From positions 27,718,618 to 27,782,617 of the forward strand of contig OX438747.1 of the NCBI GenBank assembly GCA_949316235.1: 64,000 nucleotides of DNA, read 5' to 3'. How positions within the stretch are numbered: position 1 is the stretch's first letter; every line of letters starts with the position of its first letter. The translations under genes and the position numbers were made by a program. This DNA is from Oegoconia quadripuncta (Eukaryota; Arthropoda; Insecta; Lepidoptera; Autostichidae). The notes beneath the pieces were generated by a model, which saw only the letters and a program-made list of their open reading frames with translations, had not been told where the DNA came from and did not search any database. Positions 51,601 through 59,466 of this stretch are shown here, piece by piece.

Positions 51601-52639
51601 AACCAGATTTATCAAAAACCACACAAAAACCGTTATCAACTGCTTTCTTTACTGAAATAAGATTAGCGTTCAAATTAGGTACATGAACAACGTCACTAAT
51701 CTTCGTAACCTCATCACACATCGTAATAGAAATATCGCCAACGCCTTCACTGGATAACACCTCTCCATTAGCAATTGTCACTTTGCCGGTGGGATATCCT
51801 TTCACGTTCTCCATCCATTCTCGTCTTGAAGTCATATGGGCCGACGCCCCAGAATCTATGTACCATTTAGTACTCTCCACGTCACCAATGACATTCAACG
51901 CACTTAAAGAGTTTCTATGATTCTCAGATTTCTTTTTCTTGTCCTTCTTATGGGGACAGTCTGGACTCTTATGGCCTGGCTCCCGACAGTCGTAACAGAT
52001 AATCTGTTTCTTAGTTTTTGATGAAGATGGCTTAGATTTCTGATTAGTCCGTGTATTCAGGGCAGTATCCTGGTTATTCTCCTTTGGTTTATTCAATTCA
52101 TTCAACAATTTCGTCTTTATCAAGTCAACAGTAATTTCTACATTTGAGTTCTCCAATGCCATAACAAGAGGGGCATACTGTGGAGACAAACCTCCAAGAA
52201 GAATAGCAGCGATTGAAGCATCTTCTATGATCTTGCCGATATCGGCAAGGTCCTGGACTGTTGACATAACAGCATTAATGTACATTTCTATATCGTTGAA
52301 ATCATCTAGACAGTACCTGTACAACTTCCGTTCGAGGCTTATTCTTCGTCCTAAGCCTTTGTCTTCATACGCAGAGGACAAGGCTTTCCACGCAGCTTTA
52401 GCCGTTTCACAAGGTCTGAGATGGGTGATTGCCATACCATCAACTGTGAGACAAATTTTCGATAACGCAATCTGATCGTCACGCAACTTTTTCTCAGCGG
52501 TAATTTGACTACCTTCAGGGTATCCGGCAACAGTTTCCCATAAATTTTCGTGTATTAGGTACATACGCATCTTGAATTTCCAAACACCAAAACCGTCTCT
52601 GTTTACTAGCGGTTTTATTGCAGAAATTGAACTTGACAT
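48689..52639 (-). CDS. Ty1/copia gag-pol polyprotein, intact, 1,316 aa
   Basis: A single uninterrupted frame with copia domain order. Gag N-terminal domain (residues 10-190, UBN2/DUF4219 type, 'FGVWKFKMRMYLIHENLWE'); CCHC zinc knuckle about 215-228 ('CYDCREPGHKSPDC'); aspartic protease about 259-270 ('WYIDSGASAHMTS'); GAG-pre-integrase ('LWHKRLGHL'); integrase core with 'HTDVC', 'SDNGTEY' and 'SPQQNSIAERINRTI'; reverse transcriptase with 'KARLVAKGYNQ' and catalytic 'YVDD' at residue 1003; RNase H with 'GYTDADFAN' and 'SSTEAEYMAL'. The integrase-before-RT order defines copia. There is no visible frameshift between gag and pol, so regulation of the Gag:Pol ratio must be by other means. The intact frame and identical LTRs point to recent activity. 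Confidence 0.97.
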   Translation of the reverse strand: MSSSISAIKPLVNRDGFGVWKFKMRMYLIHENLWETVAGYPEGSQITAEKKLRDDQIALSKICLTVDGMAITHLRPCETAKAAWKALSSAYEDKGLGRRISLERKLYRYCLDDFNDIEMYINAVMSTVQDLADIGKIIEDASIAAILLGGLSPQYAPLVMALENSNVEITVDLIKTKLLNELNKPKENNQDTALNTRTNQKSKPSSSKTKKQIICYDCREPGHKSPDCPHKKDKKKKSENHRNSLSALNVIGDVESTKWYIDSGASAHMTSRREWMENVKGYPTGKVTIANGEVLSSEGVGDISITMCDEVTKISDVVHVPNLNANLISVKKAVDNGFCVVFDKSGCNFYNSSVFSCTGISLLHGSICGGLYSLDCTVNVPRQLSAFDVHSDVSRYQLWHKRLGHLCRIGMDRLKKDQVVGIDYSTVDKEPCVACVEGKLSRKPFKRIPYKRATSVLELVHTDVCTLSETSFQGSKYVLFFIDDFTRMIFAFFISSKAEVKDKFRIFKSLVEREKGLKIKVLRSDNGTEYVNTDLTNYLQMEGIQHQTTVPYSPQQNSIAERINRTIIEKARSMLSGSSLSPAYWQDATETAVYLKNRTPHRALEGKTSFELWYGKQPNLSHLRVFGCRALIHVPDCNRKKLDVKATEHIFVGYSDDPNSYYFRDAKYPRRLVKSRDVVFFEDTFRDLEEKGKGVKYQLAPGALKPARVPLFLSPQSRVDVPQPARLPLCSQIDSTTNSREDPIPGPSIVADFEPSQLGFAPSPEQLEESDSDVEVAEPRYNLRPRKIHNTAANCVCMQTISSQMDEPTTYQQAVNAVDRDNWYHAMRDEYQALLEKKTWILVNRPDKKVIPCKWVYKFKKNAHGDIIKYKARLVAKGYNQVHGVDYYETFAPVIRNSSLRVLIALAAEMGLKMRHLDVDTAFLNGDLQEEVYMDQPPGFKSKGDEDKVCLLQKSLYGLKQAPRAWNIKLNEVLSKIGFIRLPTEPCVYKKLLGSELILLAVYVDDIIVYYQNEKSFDAVKSDLLKYFTLKDLGPLKYYLGLNISTENGEIRVNQKSYIEFLLEKFNLGQAKEYDTPLANSKIGALQDSDCKNNHYAYLNLIGCLMYLAVNTRPDIAFAVSYLSQYNNKYNSTHWVAAKRVLQYLKGTIDHSIIYKKTGELLVGYTDADFANCVHDRRSYTGYCFKLANGPVSWASKKQPTVALSSTEAEYMALTDAAKEAIYLRRLISEVCDIKYPSITICSDSQSAQNLAHNPIHHGRSKHIDVRYHFIREKVSENVIVLQYTKSSDLLADVLTKCLGKVAHQRCINSIGLVKA

Positions 52640-52773
52640 TATTTCACAGCTAATATGTCAAAGACGAAAAAATGAAAAATAAGCGAAATTATAATTTTCG
52701 CGACTTTCAACAAATATCTTTTACAAGCACGTGTTAAATATTTAATGTTCTTTACCTTTTCGTGCTGATAACG

Positions 52774-52917
52774 TGTGGGAAAATATAAAGTAAGAACACT
52801 AGATGTTTACATGATAAATGTATATTTGGAAGTGATTGTCACAGTAAAAGCAGATGTTCTATACTAAAAATTCAAAATAAAATAGTTCTAATATGGCCAG
52901 TATCACATCTTACAACA
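52774..52917 (-). repeat. 5' LTR of the copia element
   Basis: 144 bp, very short for an LTR. On the minus strand it starts TGTTGTAAGATGTG and ends TTTTCCCACA. Confidence 0.95.
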
Positions 52918-53639
52918 ATGTTGAAGGACGATTGGTTCAAAAATTACTTCCGGGCGATACAGAAAGGAGAAAAAATTTCTGTCTTGATATCCAGGCACGA
53001 TTGCTCGAAGATCCAAATTTTTTGGATAATATTATTTGGACAGACGAATCTAACTTTAGCAATAACGGTATGTATAACCGCAACAATAATCGTATTTGGT
53101 CTAAAGAAAATCCCCTACGAGTGACTGAAACTAATAACCAAGTGCGTTTTTCACTCAACTGTTGGTGCGGACTTTTAAAAAACCGGGTTTTCTTAATCCA
53201 TTTTTACCAAGGAACCTTGAACACAGAAAAGTATTTAGGAATACTTCAAATTTTAAGGGATAAGATAAGAAACCATTCCGCGGCGGAGCAAGAAAACTTA
53301 ATTTTCCAACAAGATGGAGCTCCGGCTCATAATAGTCGGAGAGCAGCAGATTTTCTAAATGAATGTTTTCCTACATGGATTGGTACAAATGGACCGATTA
53401 GATGGCCGGCCAGATCCCCGGACCTCACACCATTAGATTTCTTCTTTTGGGGATACGTGAAAGATATGCTATACAAAAAGCGATACGAGAACGTAGGCGA
53501 GTTGCAAACAGAATTGTGCCATATCACATCGAGTGTTCACCATAAAATGATTAGAAAATCAACAGGCAGCGGGCTCATTAAAAGATTGGCGATTTGCGTA
53601 AGACAAGAGGGATCACATTTTGAGCATTTAATTAATTAA
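52918..53639 (+). pseudogene. Mariner-like transposase, catalytic part
   Basis: Resumes after the copia element in the same frame; about 238 codons, giving about 353 aa in total. DDE-type catalytic motifs: 'IIWTDESNF' (first D), 'LIFQQDGAPAH' (second D) and 'ARSPDLTPLDFFFWG' (third D). Counting to the D in 'PLDF', 40 residues separate the second and third acids, so the signature reads DD40D rather than the DD34D of mariner or DD34E of Tc1. This belongs to the IS630/Tc1/mariner superfamily. No stop or frameshift lies within this part. Confidence 0.9.
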
Positions 53640-53717
53640 TTTACAAAAAAATACCTACTTAATTGACTACGGCAGTTTCATGTATGTTTTTTATTTGATT
53701 AAAATGATTAATTTCAC

Positions 53718-53798
53718 GTTGTTCCTTTCTTTTAAAATACTATGTTACTTAGGCAGAGTTATTATTTTTTAGCTATTCTTTCGATTGGCATCATAAAA
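53718..53798 (+). repeat. Right TIR of the mariner-like element, inner part
   Basis: 81 bp, reverse complement of 47590-47670. Continues at 59281 after the LINE. Confidence 0.9.
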
Positions 53799-54249
53799 TC
53801 CCCCCCCGCAGCTCTGTACGTACATGACGTGTTTTTGTTTGCTCTGTACATTAAAATCTCAAAATAGTAAATTTTTACATTTGAGACAATAAAAGTAAAA
53901 TCAGTTTAATCTTTGAAACCTCTGCTATCGAACTGTGCGAGTGTAATGGCTTAATAAGATCTTACTTAAGTGTAAAGTGTAATCGAAACTGTGAAACGTA
54001 TCGTTAATATTAACGGGTACCCGCCGCGAGTGACCTTGATCTACCTGCAGTCACTAAACTCACTCTGCATTGAGTCAACTATAGAGGCGAACAAGTAGCT
54101 TAGTTTCACCTACTCACAGCACAGACAATTGGCGTAATTGAGAATACGGTCGCGGCGGACTAACGCAGTTCGACGGGACGTGGTTCAAATCTCAGTTGCG
54201 TAGCACTTTTTTGTAATTTTTTTATTACATTTTTATTGATATTCACATA
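53799..54249 (+). promoter_or_regulatory. 5' UTR of the LINE with tRNA-like motif
   Basis: 451 bp. TGGCGTAATTG (54130-54140) resembles a pol III A box, and GGTTCAAATCT (54182-54192) a B box, 52 nt apart, just before ORF1. An internal promoter is expected for a LINE; which polymerase uses it is unknown. Confidence 0.4.
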
Positions 54250-55416
54250 ATGCCTTTGAACGGGAAATCATGTGCTGGATGCCTGAGAGCAATAGAAAAC
54301 AAAAGATGCCTTCAGTGTAGTGTCTGTAATGGATTTTACGATTTACTGTGTGCCAACGTATCCGAAAAACGATTTTATAATACAATGACTCCAGACCATA
54401 GGGAAAATTGGAAATGTGTAATATGTGTGAGTAAACAGCCCAAAACAGATAATACTCACACCCCTGTGCGTGCTGCAATGACCGGAGTCACGTTGCGTCG
54501 CGGTGCAGCTGTACCTAGTCCACCTAGCCCTGCATTTCAGCACCTGGAAGTCGCATCGGTGACCTTGTGTGACGAGCTTAGTGTTGATAAAGCCGCAAGT
54601 AGCAATACTTTGGAAGCGGCTAGTATAGAAACACTAATAAAAGAAATGCGTCAGTTTAGAATGGAGATGAGTGCGACGCGGACGCAGATGCAAATGTTGA
54701 ATGCAACCATATCCGGACTTACCCTTAGAGTGGACAGTTGCGAGCGGAGTATCGAGCAGTTGACGACGCGTGTAGCGACCGTGGAGTGTCAAGTCGAAAA
54801 CTGCAAGATACGGGATGAGAGCTCGTTAGCCCAATCCATTGAGCAATTAAAGGCCGAAATTAATGACCGTGATCAAGACCTTTTATCAAACGATGTTGAG
54901 ATTGCATGCGTAAACGAAGAAAGGGGTGAAAGTTTGCAGCATATTGCAATAACTCTGGCGGGGAAACTCGGCGTCACTATAAGCGGGGCGGACTTGGTGA
55001 GCGCTGCGCGAGTAGGCGGTGGCCCACCCGAGGCATCAGGAGCAGTGCCATCTACATCACAGCAGCGCCCTCGGCCTATTGTTGTCCGGTTGGCGCGGCG
55101 GGCTCTTCGCGACGAGTTACTCAGGGCGGCCCGTGTGCGACGTGGGGTCACCACCGAGGGTACTGGTCTCCCAGGATCGCCTCGTCGGTTTTACATCAAC
55201 GAGAGGCTAACGAGAACTAATCGACTGTTATTCCGTCGTGCGCGTGAGCTCGGCGCTCGGTCCAGTTGGCGATTTGTATGGACGAGGGACGGGAGAATAT
55301 TCGTCCGTCAGCGGCAGGGTCCTGATGCTCCTCGGTACCGCATACGTACGGAAAGCGACCTTCGTAGGGTTTTTGGTGTTGAGTCTGTTGGTTCACCTGG
55401 AATTCCAAATAAATAA
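54250..55416 (+). CDS. LINE ORF1 protein (PHD-like finger, coiled coil, FP-C-like end), 388 aa
   Basis: RNA-binding or chaperone component expected to coat LINE RNA. Residues 8-59 hold a cysteine pattern (C8-C11, C20/C23-C26, C34, C56-C59) like a PHD finger, but the usual His before the fifth ligand is replaced ('YDLLC'). Residues about 125-225 form a heptad-rich coiled coil ('IETLIKEMRQFRMEMSATRT', 'LTLRVDSCERSIEQLTTRV'). Residues about 285-380 are Arg-rich and end 'RRFYINERLTRTNRLLFRRA' and 'RFVWTRDGRIFVRQRQG'. This matches the C-terminal domain shared by lepidopteran LINE ORF1 proteins and the baculovirus few-polyhedra (FP) protein family. Intact. Confidence 0.9.
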   Translation: MPLNGKSCAGCLRAIENKRCLQCSVCNGFYDLLCANVSEKRFYNTMTPDHRENWKCVICVSKQPKTDNTHTPVRAAMTGVTLRRGAAVPSPPSPAFQHLEVASVTLCDELSVDKAASSNTLEAASIETLIKEMRQFRMEMSATRTQMQMLNATISGLTLRVDSCERSIEQLTTRVATVECQVENCKIRDESSLAQSIEQLKAEINDRDQDLLSNDVEIACVNEERGESLQHIAITLAGKLGVTISGADLVSAARVGGGPPEASGAVPSTSQQRPRPIVVRLARRALRDELLRAARVRRGVTTEGTGLPGSPRRFYINERLTRTNRLLFRRARELGARSSWRFVWTRDGRIFVRQRQGPDAPRYRIRTESDLRRVFGVESVGSPGIPNK

Positions 55417-55426
55417 AATAAATAGG

Positions 55427-56050
55427 ATGTTTGAAGTGTTGTCTGAACTGAAATGTATCTCAATATGTTGCATGTCGATATTTCTCATAGTTTTAAGTGT
55501 TTTGTTGATCACTATAACGACATTATGCAGTTACCTCTTGCCATGTGAAACTAGTACATATTTCTTGCCACTCGTTGCACTTGCCATGTTTTCCATTAGC
55601 TATATCATTGTCATGAATCTGCAATCACAAAATTTCATTACAATACATCATTACTACCGTTCTATAAATAAAACAAAATGTCTTCAATCTAAGTTAATGT
55701 TCTATCGGCTATATAGAATTTTTATTTGTGGTACTAATCAATCTTTGTTTCTTAGTATACTTGAACCAGTTGTTCTTTTTAATAATTTTAAAAACCACCT
55801 TTTAATAATTGTTATTATTGTATATCACTGTTTCTTTGTTTTGTGTGCCACGGTAGTACGAGAACACATGATACGAGATGCGAGGCGACAGATAGTACCT
55901 ATCGTCACCCAAAACGCTATCCTTGGACTGCTACATGTACCTATTTCCACAGTCACTCACATACAGAAACACTATACATACCTCTCTCCATTGCTTTGTA
56001 TTATTATTGTTGTTTTCATATTTATACACATAAATGGCTCCACACACTAA
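55427..56050 (+). CDS. Hydrophobic third ORF between LINE ORF1 and ORF2, 207 aa
   Basis: ATG at 55427 lies 10 nt after the ORF1 stop; the TAA at 56048-56050 overlaps the first 17 nt of ORF2 in a different frame. The product has four hydrophobic stretches (about residues 11-35, 46-63, 124-143 and 187-201) with basic loops ('RLYRIF', 'REHMIRDARRQ'). It resembles a small multi-pass membrane protein. The frame also reads upstream into ORF1 to 55238. I know of no standard LINE protein like this. The alternative is a T-rich spacer whose translation merely looks hydrophobic. Its length and the tight stop-start spacing on both sides argue for coding, but only conservation between copies would decide. 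Confidence 0.45.
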   Translation: MFEVLSELKCISICCMSIFLIVLSVLLITITTLCSYLLPCETSTYFLPLVALAMFSISYIIVMNLQSQNFITIHHYYRSINKTKCLQSKLMFYRLYRIFICGTNQSLFLSILEPVVLFNNFKNHLLIIVIIVYHCFFVLCATVVREHMIRDARRQIVPIVTQNAILGLLHVPISTVTHIQKHYTYLSPLLCIIIVVFIFIHINGSTH

Positions 56051-58901
56051 ATTTATTAAGTTAGGGCTGTTTAATGCTGGTTCACTGAATACTGGTCATG
56101 ACGAATTTCTTATTGCAATGGATAGATATAGCGCTGATATTGTAGCGATTAATGAATCGTGGCTCCGGCTTAATCAAAGCGCGTGTGCGCCGTGTCCTCC
56201 CGGCTACCGACTGCGTCTGGCGCCGCGTCCCGATCATGTGCGTGCGGGCCGGGGGGGCGGTGTGGGGTTTTATATTAAAACTAATATTCGTGTTCGAATC
56301 GCTAAGCATCCATCTGCCGACATAGAACAAATATGGCTAACTACTCGCTTGAATGGATTCCGGTTGGCGATTGGTACGGCATATAGACCTCAATGGGTAA
56401 ATATTGATACATTTTTCGACGCGCTAACTGAAACAATACATTATTTTTCCTACTGCGACTGTGTAGTTTTGCTTGGCGACTTTAATATAAATATGCTGGA
56501 TTTGTCTAATCCGGGCACAATAAAATTTAATCAGTTTTTAAATTGTATGGAACTTCAGCAGGTAGTTACAGAACCCACACACTTCACTGCTGCAAATGAA
56601 ACTCTGATTGATGTTGTGTGCACTAATGTTCGCGTGCGAAACGTCTCTGTTGCCAATATTACAGGCCTACTCGGACATTCAATGATTAATGTTGAGCTAC
56701 TTTTAAAAAAAAACAAAATTCCACCCAAATTAATTTCTTATAGACCAATTAAGGATATTAATTTGGAATATTTTGAAAAGGATTTAAATACAATTGACTG
56801 GGAATATATTACTACATTATCTGACGTAGACTCAATGGTCGAAATGTTTAATTCATCATTATTGTACCTATTTGACATTCATGCCCCTATTAAAACAATA
56901 TTAATTAGAGATAGACATTCACTACCCTGGTTGACCGATAATTGTAAACTTATGATTGACTTGCGTAACGACGCATTGGATAGATATCGTAGATCTAAAT
57001 CAGATATACATAAACAATATTATAAAGACCTTAAAAAACTAACTAAAAAAAGTATCTCGAGTGAAAAACAAGTATACTTTGACCAACACATTAATTCGCA
57101 AATTAATAATAGTAAGTCTTTTTGGGTAAATTTAAAAGATAAAATACTGACAGATCCTGGCAAAAGTGACTCTCTTCCTGAGCATTTTGACAATCCGGAC
57201 GACATAAATATACATTTCTTAAATACCCCCGGAACCAACTCGGCACCCATGACGGAAATTCGGTTTTTCCAAGATCATCTCTTTAATGCTGCAACATTTG
57301 GACTGGGAGAGGTGAGTGAAAGCGATATTTTTAAATATATTACATCTATTAAGTCGAATTCGACTGGTTGTGACTGCGTTAGCAGAGACATGATCTTACT
57401 CACTCTGCCTCGCACACTCACTGTTATTACTTTTATTATCAACATGAGCATTCTCTCTGGTGTCGTACCTAAACAATGGAAAAAGGCGTTGGTAACTCCC
57501 ATACCCAAAATTGATAATGCGGTTGATTATAAAGACCTTAGGCCAATTAGCATCTTGCCATTTTTATCCAAAATTCTGGAAAAAGCTGTACATGAACAGT
57601 TTATGAAGTACGTTGAGGAAAATGGAATTTTGCCGCGGTTTCAGTCTGGATTTCGAAAGGGACGAGGAACAATTACCACTTTACTTGATGTTGCTGATAA
57701 TATTCTTGCGGAGCAGGACGTGGGACGTGGTACTATCCTAACACTATTGGACTTCTCTCGCGCTTTCGACTGTATCAATATCCCGCTGCTCGTAGTTAAG
57801 CTGAAATACTATGGTGTTGATCTCCAAGCCATTAAATGGTTTAGGAGTTACCTCAGTGAGCGATTCCAGTCAGTCAAACTTACCAAAAATGACGGTAGTA
57901 CCTTATTGTCTAGTCCTCGGGCAGTCGAGCGTGGTGTTCCTCAGGGTTCGATATTGGGCCCGTTGTTATTTATCATATACAGTGCTGACCTTGTGCATTC
58001 TATAAAACATTGCAATTACCACTGTTATGCCGACGATGTCCAGTTGTATATCTCTGAGACACTGGACGGGATCTCTGAGGCATCAAATAAAATGAACGCG
58101 GATCTGGAAGGCATTTCGGAATGGTCAAAGAGAAACTGTTTGGTTCTCAACCCGACTAAATCCAAGCATTTAATTCTAGGATCAAATAAGCAAGTTTCAG
58201 ACATAAAAATTAAAAACCCTGATATAAAAGTACTAGGATTAAATATAGACCGCGTAGATGAAACCAGAAATTTGGGTATTATCTTTGACGGTCTGTTACG
58301 CTTTGAATCTCATGTTGTAAACATTGTAAGAAACTGTTTCTACAGACTGAAAATATTATATAAGATTCGCCATTTACTCTCTGAAAAGGTACGTATCGCG
58401 CTGTGCGAGGCTTTGGTACTCTCGAGACTGAATTACGGCGATGTCCTATATGGACCACGACTTTTAGCGAGATCCCAACGTTTAATTCAGCGCGTACAAA
58501 ATGCGTGCTGTCGCTTCTGTTTTAACATACCACCGCGAAGCCATGTCTCTCCGTATATAAATAATGCCTTACTGCTGAATATGGAATCACGTAGACAGCT
58601 TCATCTGGCAAGTCTCTTGTTCGGCGTGATGAAGTTTCATAAGCCAGAGTACCTTCATCATAAATTGAAATTCTCACCGTTCCATGATAGGTACCAGATG
58701 AGGCCGATTCGATCATGTCTGACGTTTTATAAGCACAAGACCGTCGCATTTGCTGGGTCTTTCCGCTACCAGGCAACGAAATGCTGGAATAATATACCAC
58801 CTCCATTAAGGCATATCGGAACATTGAGCTTGTTCAAAAAACATCTTAGGGCACATTTAATGGAAAAACAAAAAATTGGAATTCCAAAGCGTTACCTGTA
58901 G
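56034..58901 (+). CDS. LINE ORF2: endonuclease-reverse transcriptase, 955 aa
   Basis: An apurinic-type endonuclease occupies residues 1-230 ('GLFNAGSLN', 'DIVAINESW', 'GRGGGVGFYI', 'AIGTAYRPQ', 'VVLLGDFNIN'). Its last motif reads 'LLGHSMI' where SDH is usual: the His is kept and the Asp is not evident. The linker (230-480) is Lys-rich. Reverse transcriptase occupies about 480-750: 'DYKDLRPISILPFLSKILEK', 'GFRKGRGT', 'LLDFSRAFDCI', 'GVPQGSILGPLLF' and catalytic 'YADD' at about residue 665. The C-terminal region has the CR1/jockey tail 'LIQRVQNACCRFCFNIPPR' and 'KCWNNIPPPLRHI'. No RNase H domain. The start ATG is in a plausible context (ATAAATGGCT). Intact, hence possibly active. Confidence 0.93.
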   Translation: MAPHTKFIKLGLFNAGSLNTGHDEFLIAMDRYSADIVAINESWLRLNQSACAPCPPGYRLRLAPRPDHVRAGRGGGVGFYIKTNIRVRIAKHPSADIEQIWLTTRLNGFRLAIGTAYRPQWVNIDTFFDALTETIHYFSYCDCVVLLGDFNINMLDLSNPGTIKFNQFLNCMELQQVVTEPTHFTAANETLIDVVCTNVRVRNVSVANITGLLGHSMINVELLLKKNKIPPKLISYRPIKDINLEYFEKDLNTIDWEYITTLSDVDSMVEMFNSSLLYLFDIHAPIKTILIRDRHSLPWLTDNCKLMIDLRNDALDRYRRSKSDIHKQYYKDLKKLTKKSISSEKQVYFDQHINSQINNSKSFWVNLKDKILTDPGKSDSLPEHFDNPDDINIHFLNTPGTNSAPMTEIRFFQDHLFNAATFGLGEVSESDIFKYITSIKSNSTGCDCVSRDMILLTLPRTLTVITFIINMSILSGVVPKQWKKALVTPIPKIDNAVDYKDLRPISILPFLSKILEKAVHEQFMKYVEENGILPRFQSGFRKGRGTITTLLDVADNILAEQDVGRGTILTLLDFSRAFDCINIPLLVVKLKYYGVDLQAIKWFRSYLSERFQSVKLTKNDGSTLLSSPRAVERGVPQGSILGPLLFIIYSADLVHSIKHCNYHCYADDVQLYISETLDGISEASNKMNADLEGISEWSKRNCLVLNPTKSKHLILGSNKQVSDIKIKNPDIKVLGLNIDRVDETRNLGIIFDGLLRFESHVVNIVRNCFYRLKILYKIRHLLSEKVRIALCEALVLSRLNYGDVLYGPRLLARSQRLIQRVQNACCRFCFNIPPRSHVSPYINNALLLNMESRRQLHLASLLFGVMKFHKPEYLHHKLKFSPFHDRYQMRPIRSCLTFYKHKTVAFAGSFRYQATKCWNNIPPPLRHIGTLSLFKKHLRAHLMEKQKIGIPKRYL

Positions 58902-59276
58902 TGGAACTGCCTATGTACTTCTCTTTTTCTTTTTGTCACATCATTGTCATCAATTTAAATTACTACTCAACACTAGCTGTATCAACAACCGACTTTTCAC
59001 TCGCGATTGACCACAAATGTACACGCAGACGGGAACATGCACGTACTTTTATGCACTCGTACTTGTAGGGGTTGTAACTGAAAACCAGTGTTTCGCTCTT
59101 TGAGTGATGTGCCACACTGAGTTATAACCCATTTGTGCTACTGCGGCACACACTCGCTCTTTGTATTTTCTAGTCTTTACGTTTATTTGTATGTATATTT
59201 CTTTGTAATTTAAAAATTGTGTAATTGTGTGAACGCAGTGGCGTAAATAAATGCTTATCTATCTATCTATCTATCT
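58902..59276 (+). other. LINE 3' UTR and (ATCT)n tail
   Basis: 375 bp ending 'gcgtaaataaatgctt' and about five ATCT units. Present twice in inverted orientation at 43.2-43.8 kb. Confidence 0.85.
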
Positions 59277-59280
59277 AAAA

Positions 59281-59466
59281 GTAGGGTGTTTTTTTTTCAC
59301 ATTTAAGTCGGTTCGATTCCCAGCCGAAGCAAGTAATTTTTAGAAAATCTATGAATGCAGAATTACTAACTTTTAAAAATAACATAAAGTCTTCTTTGAG
59401 CAAAATTCACTATCTACAATATTTAAGGTACTTCCCCTTCATGTCCCATAACTTTGGGACGCCCTG
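59281..59466 (+). repeat. Right TIR of the mariner-like element, outer part
   Basis: 186 bp, reverse complement of 47403-47590, ending GGGACGCCCTG then TA. Contains GGTTCGATTCC at 59310-59320. Confidence 0.92.

Larger units (their letters stand above)
48460..52917 (-). mobile_element. Ty1/copia LTR retrotransposon, complete, young
   Basis: 4,458 bp. Two 144-bp LTRs (48460-48603 and 52774-52917) are identical and end TG...CA. The target duplication ATGTT is at 48455-48459 and 52918-52922. The primer-binding candidate next to the 5' LTR (minus strand, 52773 downward) reads CGTTATCAGCACG. The polypurine candidate GGGTGGA abuts the 3' LTR at 48604-48610. One intact gag-pol frame. Inserted antisense into the mariner-like transposase gene. 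Confidence 0.97.
53799..59276 (+). mobile_element. Full-length non-LTR retrotransposon (LINE), 5.5 kb, CR1-like
   Basis: Inserted in the right TIR of the mariner-like element; flanked by a short TAAAA/AAAA repeat. It starts with TCCCCCCCCGCAG, a candidate 5' end, and ends in (ATCT)n, the microsatellite-type tail of CR1/L2-group elements in place of poly-A. Carries ORF1 (54250-55416), a hydrophobic middle frame (55427-56050) and ORF2 (56034-58901), all open. Truncated 3' copies are at 43175-43560 and 43625-43803. Apparently complete and young. Confidence 0.92.
47403..59466 (+). mobile_element. Mariner-like element carrying two nested retrotransposons
   Basis: The ends are CAGGGCGTCCCAAAG and its reverse complement, flanked by TA. 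The left TIR is 47403-47670 (268 bp); the right TIR is 53718-53798 plus 59281-59466, cut by the LINE. The TIRs are nearly identical. Without the copia element (48460-52917 and one 5-bp duplication) and the LINE (53799-59280) the element would be about 2.1 kb. A LINE paralogue at 43804-43975 shows the unoccupied target. Confidence 0.9.

Noticed and set aside
48689..52639. The copia frame as an endogenous retrovirus
   Set aside because: Integrase precedes reverse transcriptase, and there is no envelope frame. This is a Ty1/copia retrotransposon.
55238..55426. Upstream extension of the hydrophobic LINE frame into ORF1
   Set aside because: This part overlaps the conserved FP-C-like end of ORF1 in another frame. 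The ATG at 55427 is the better start if the frame is real.
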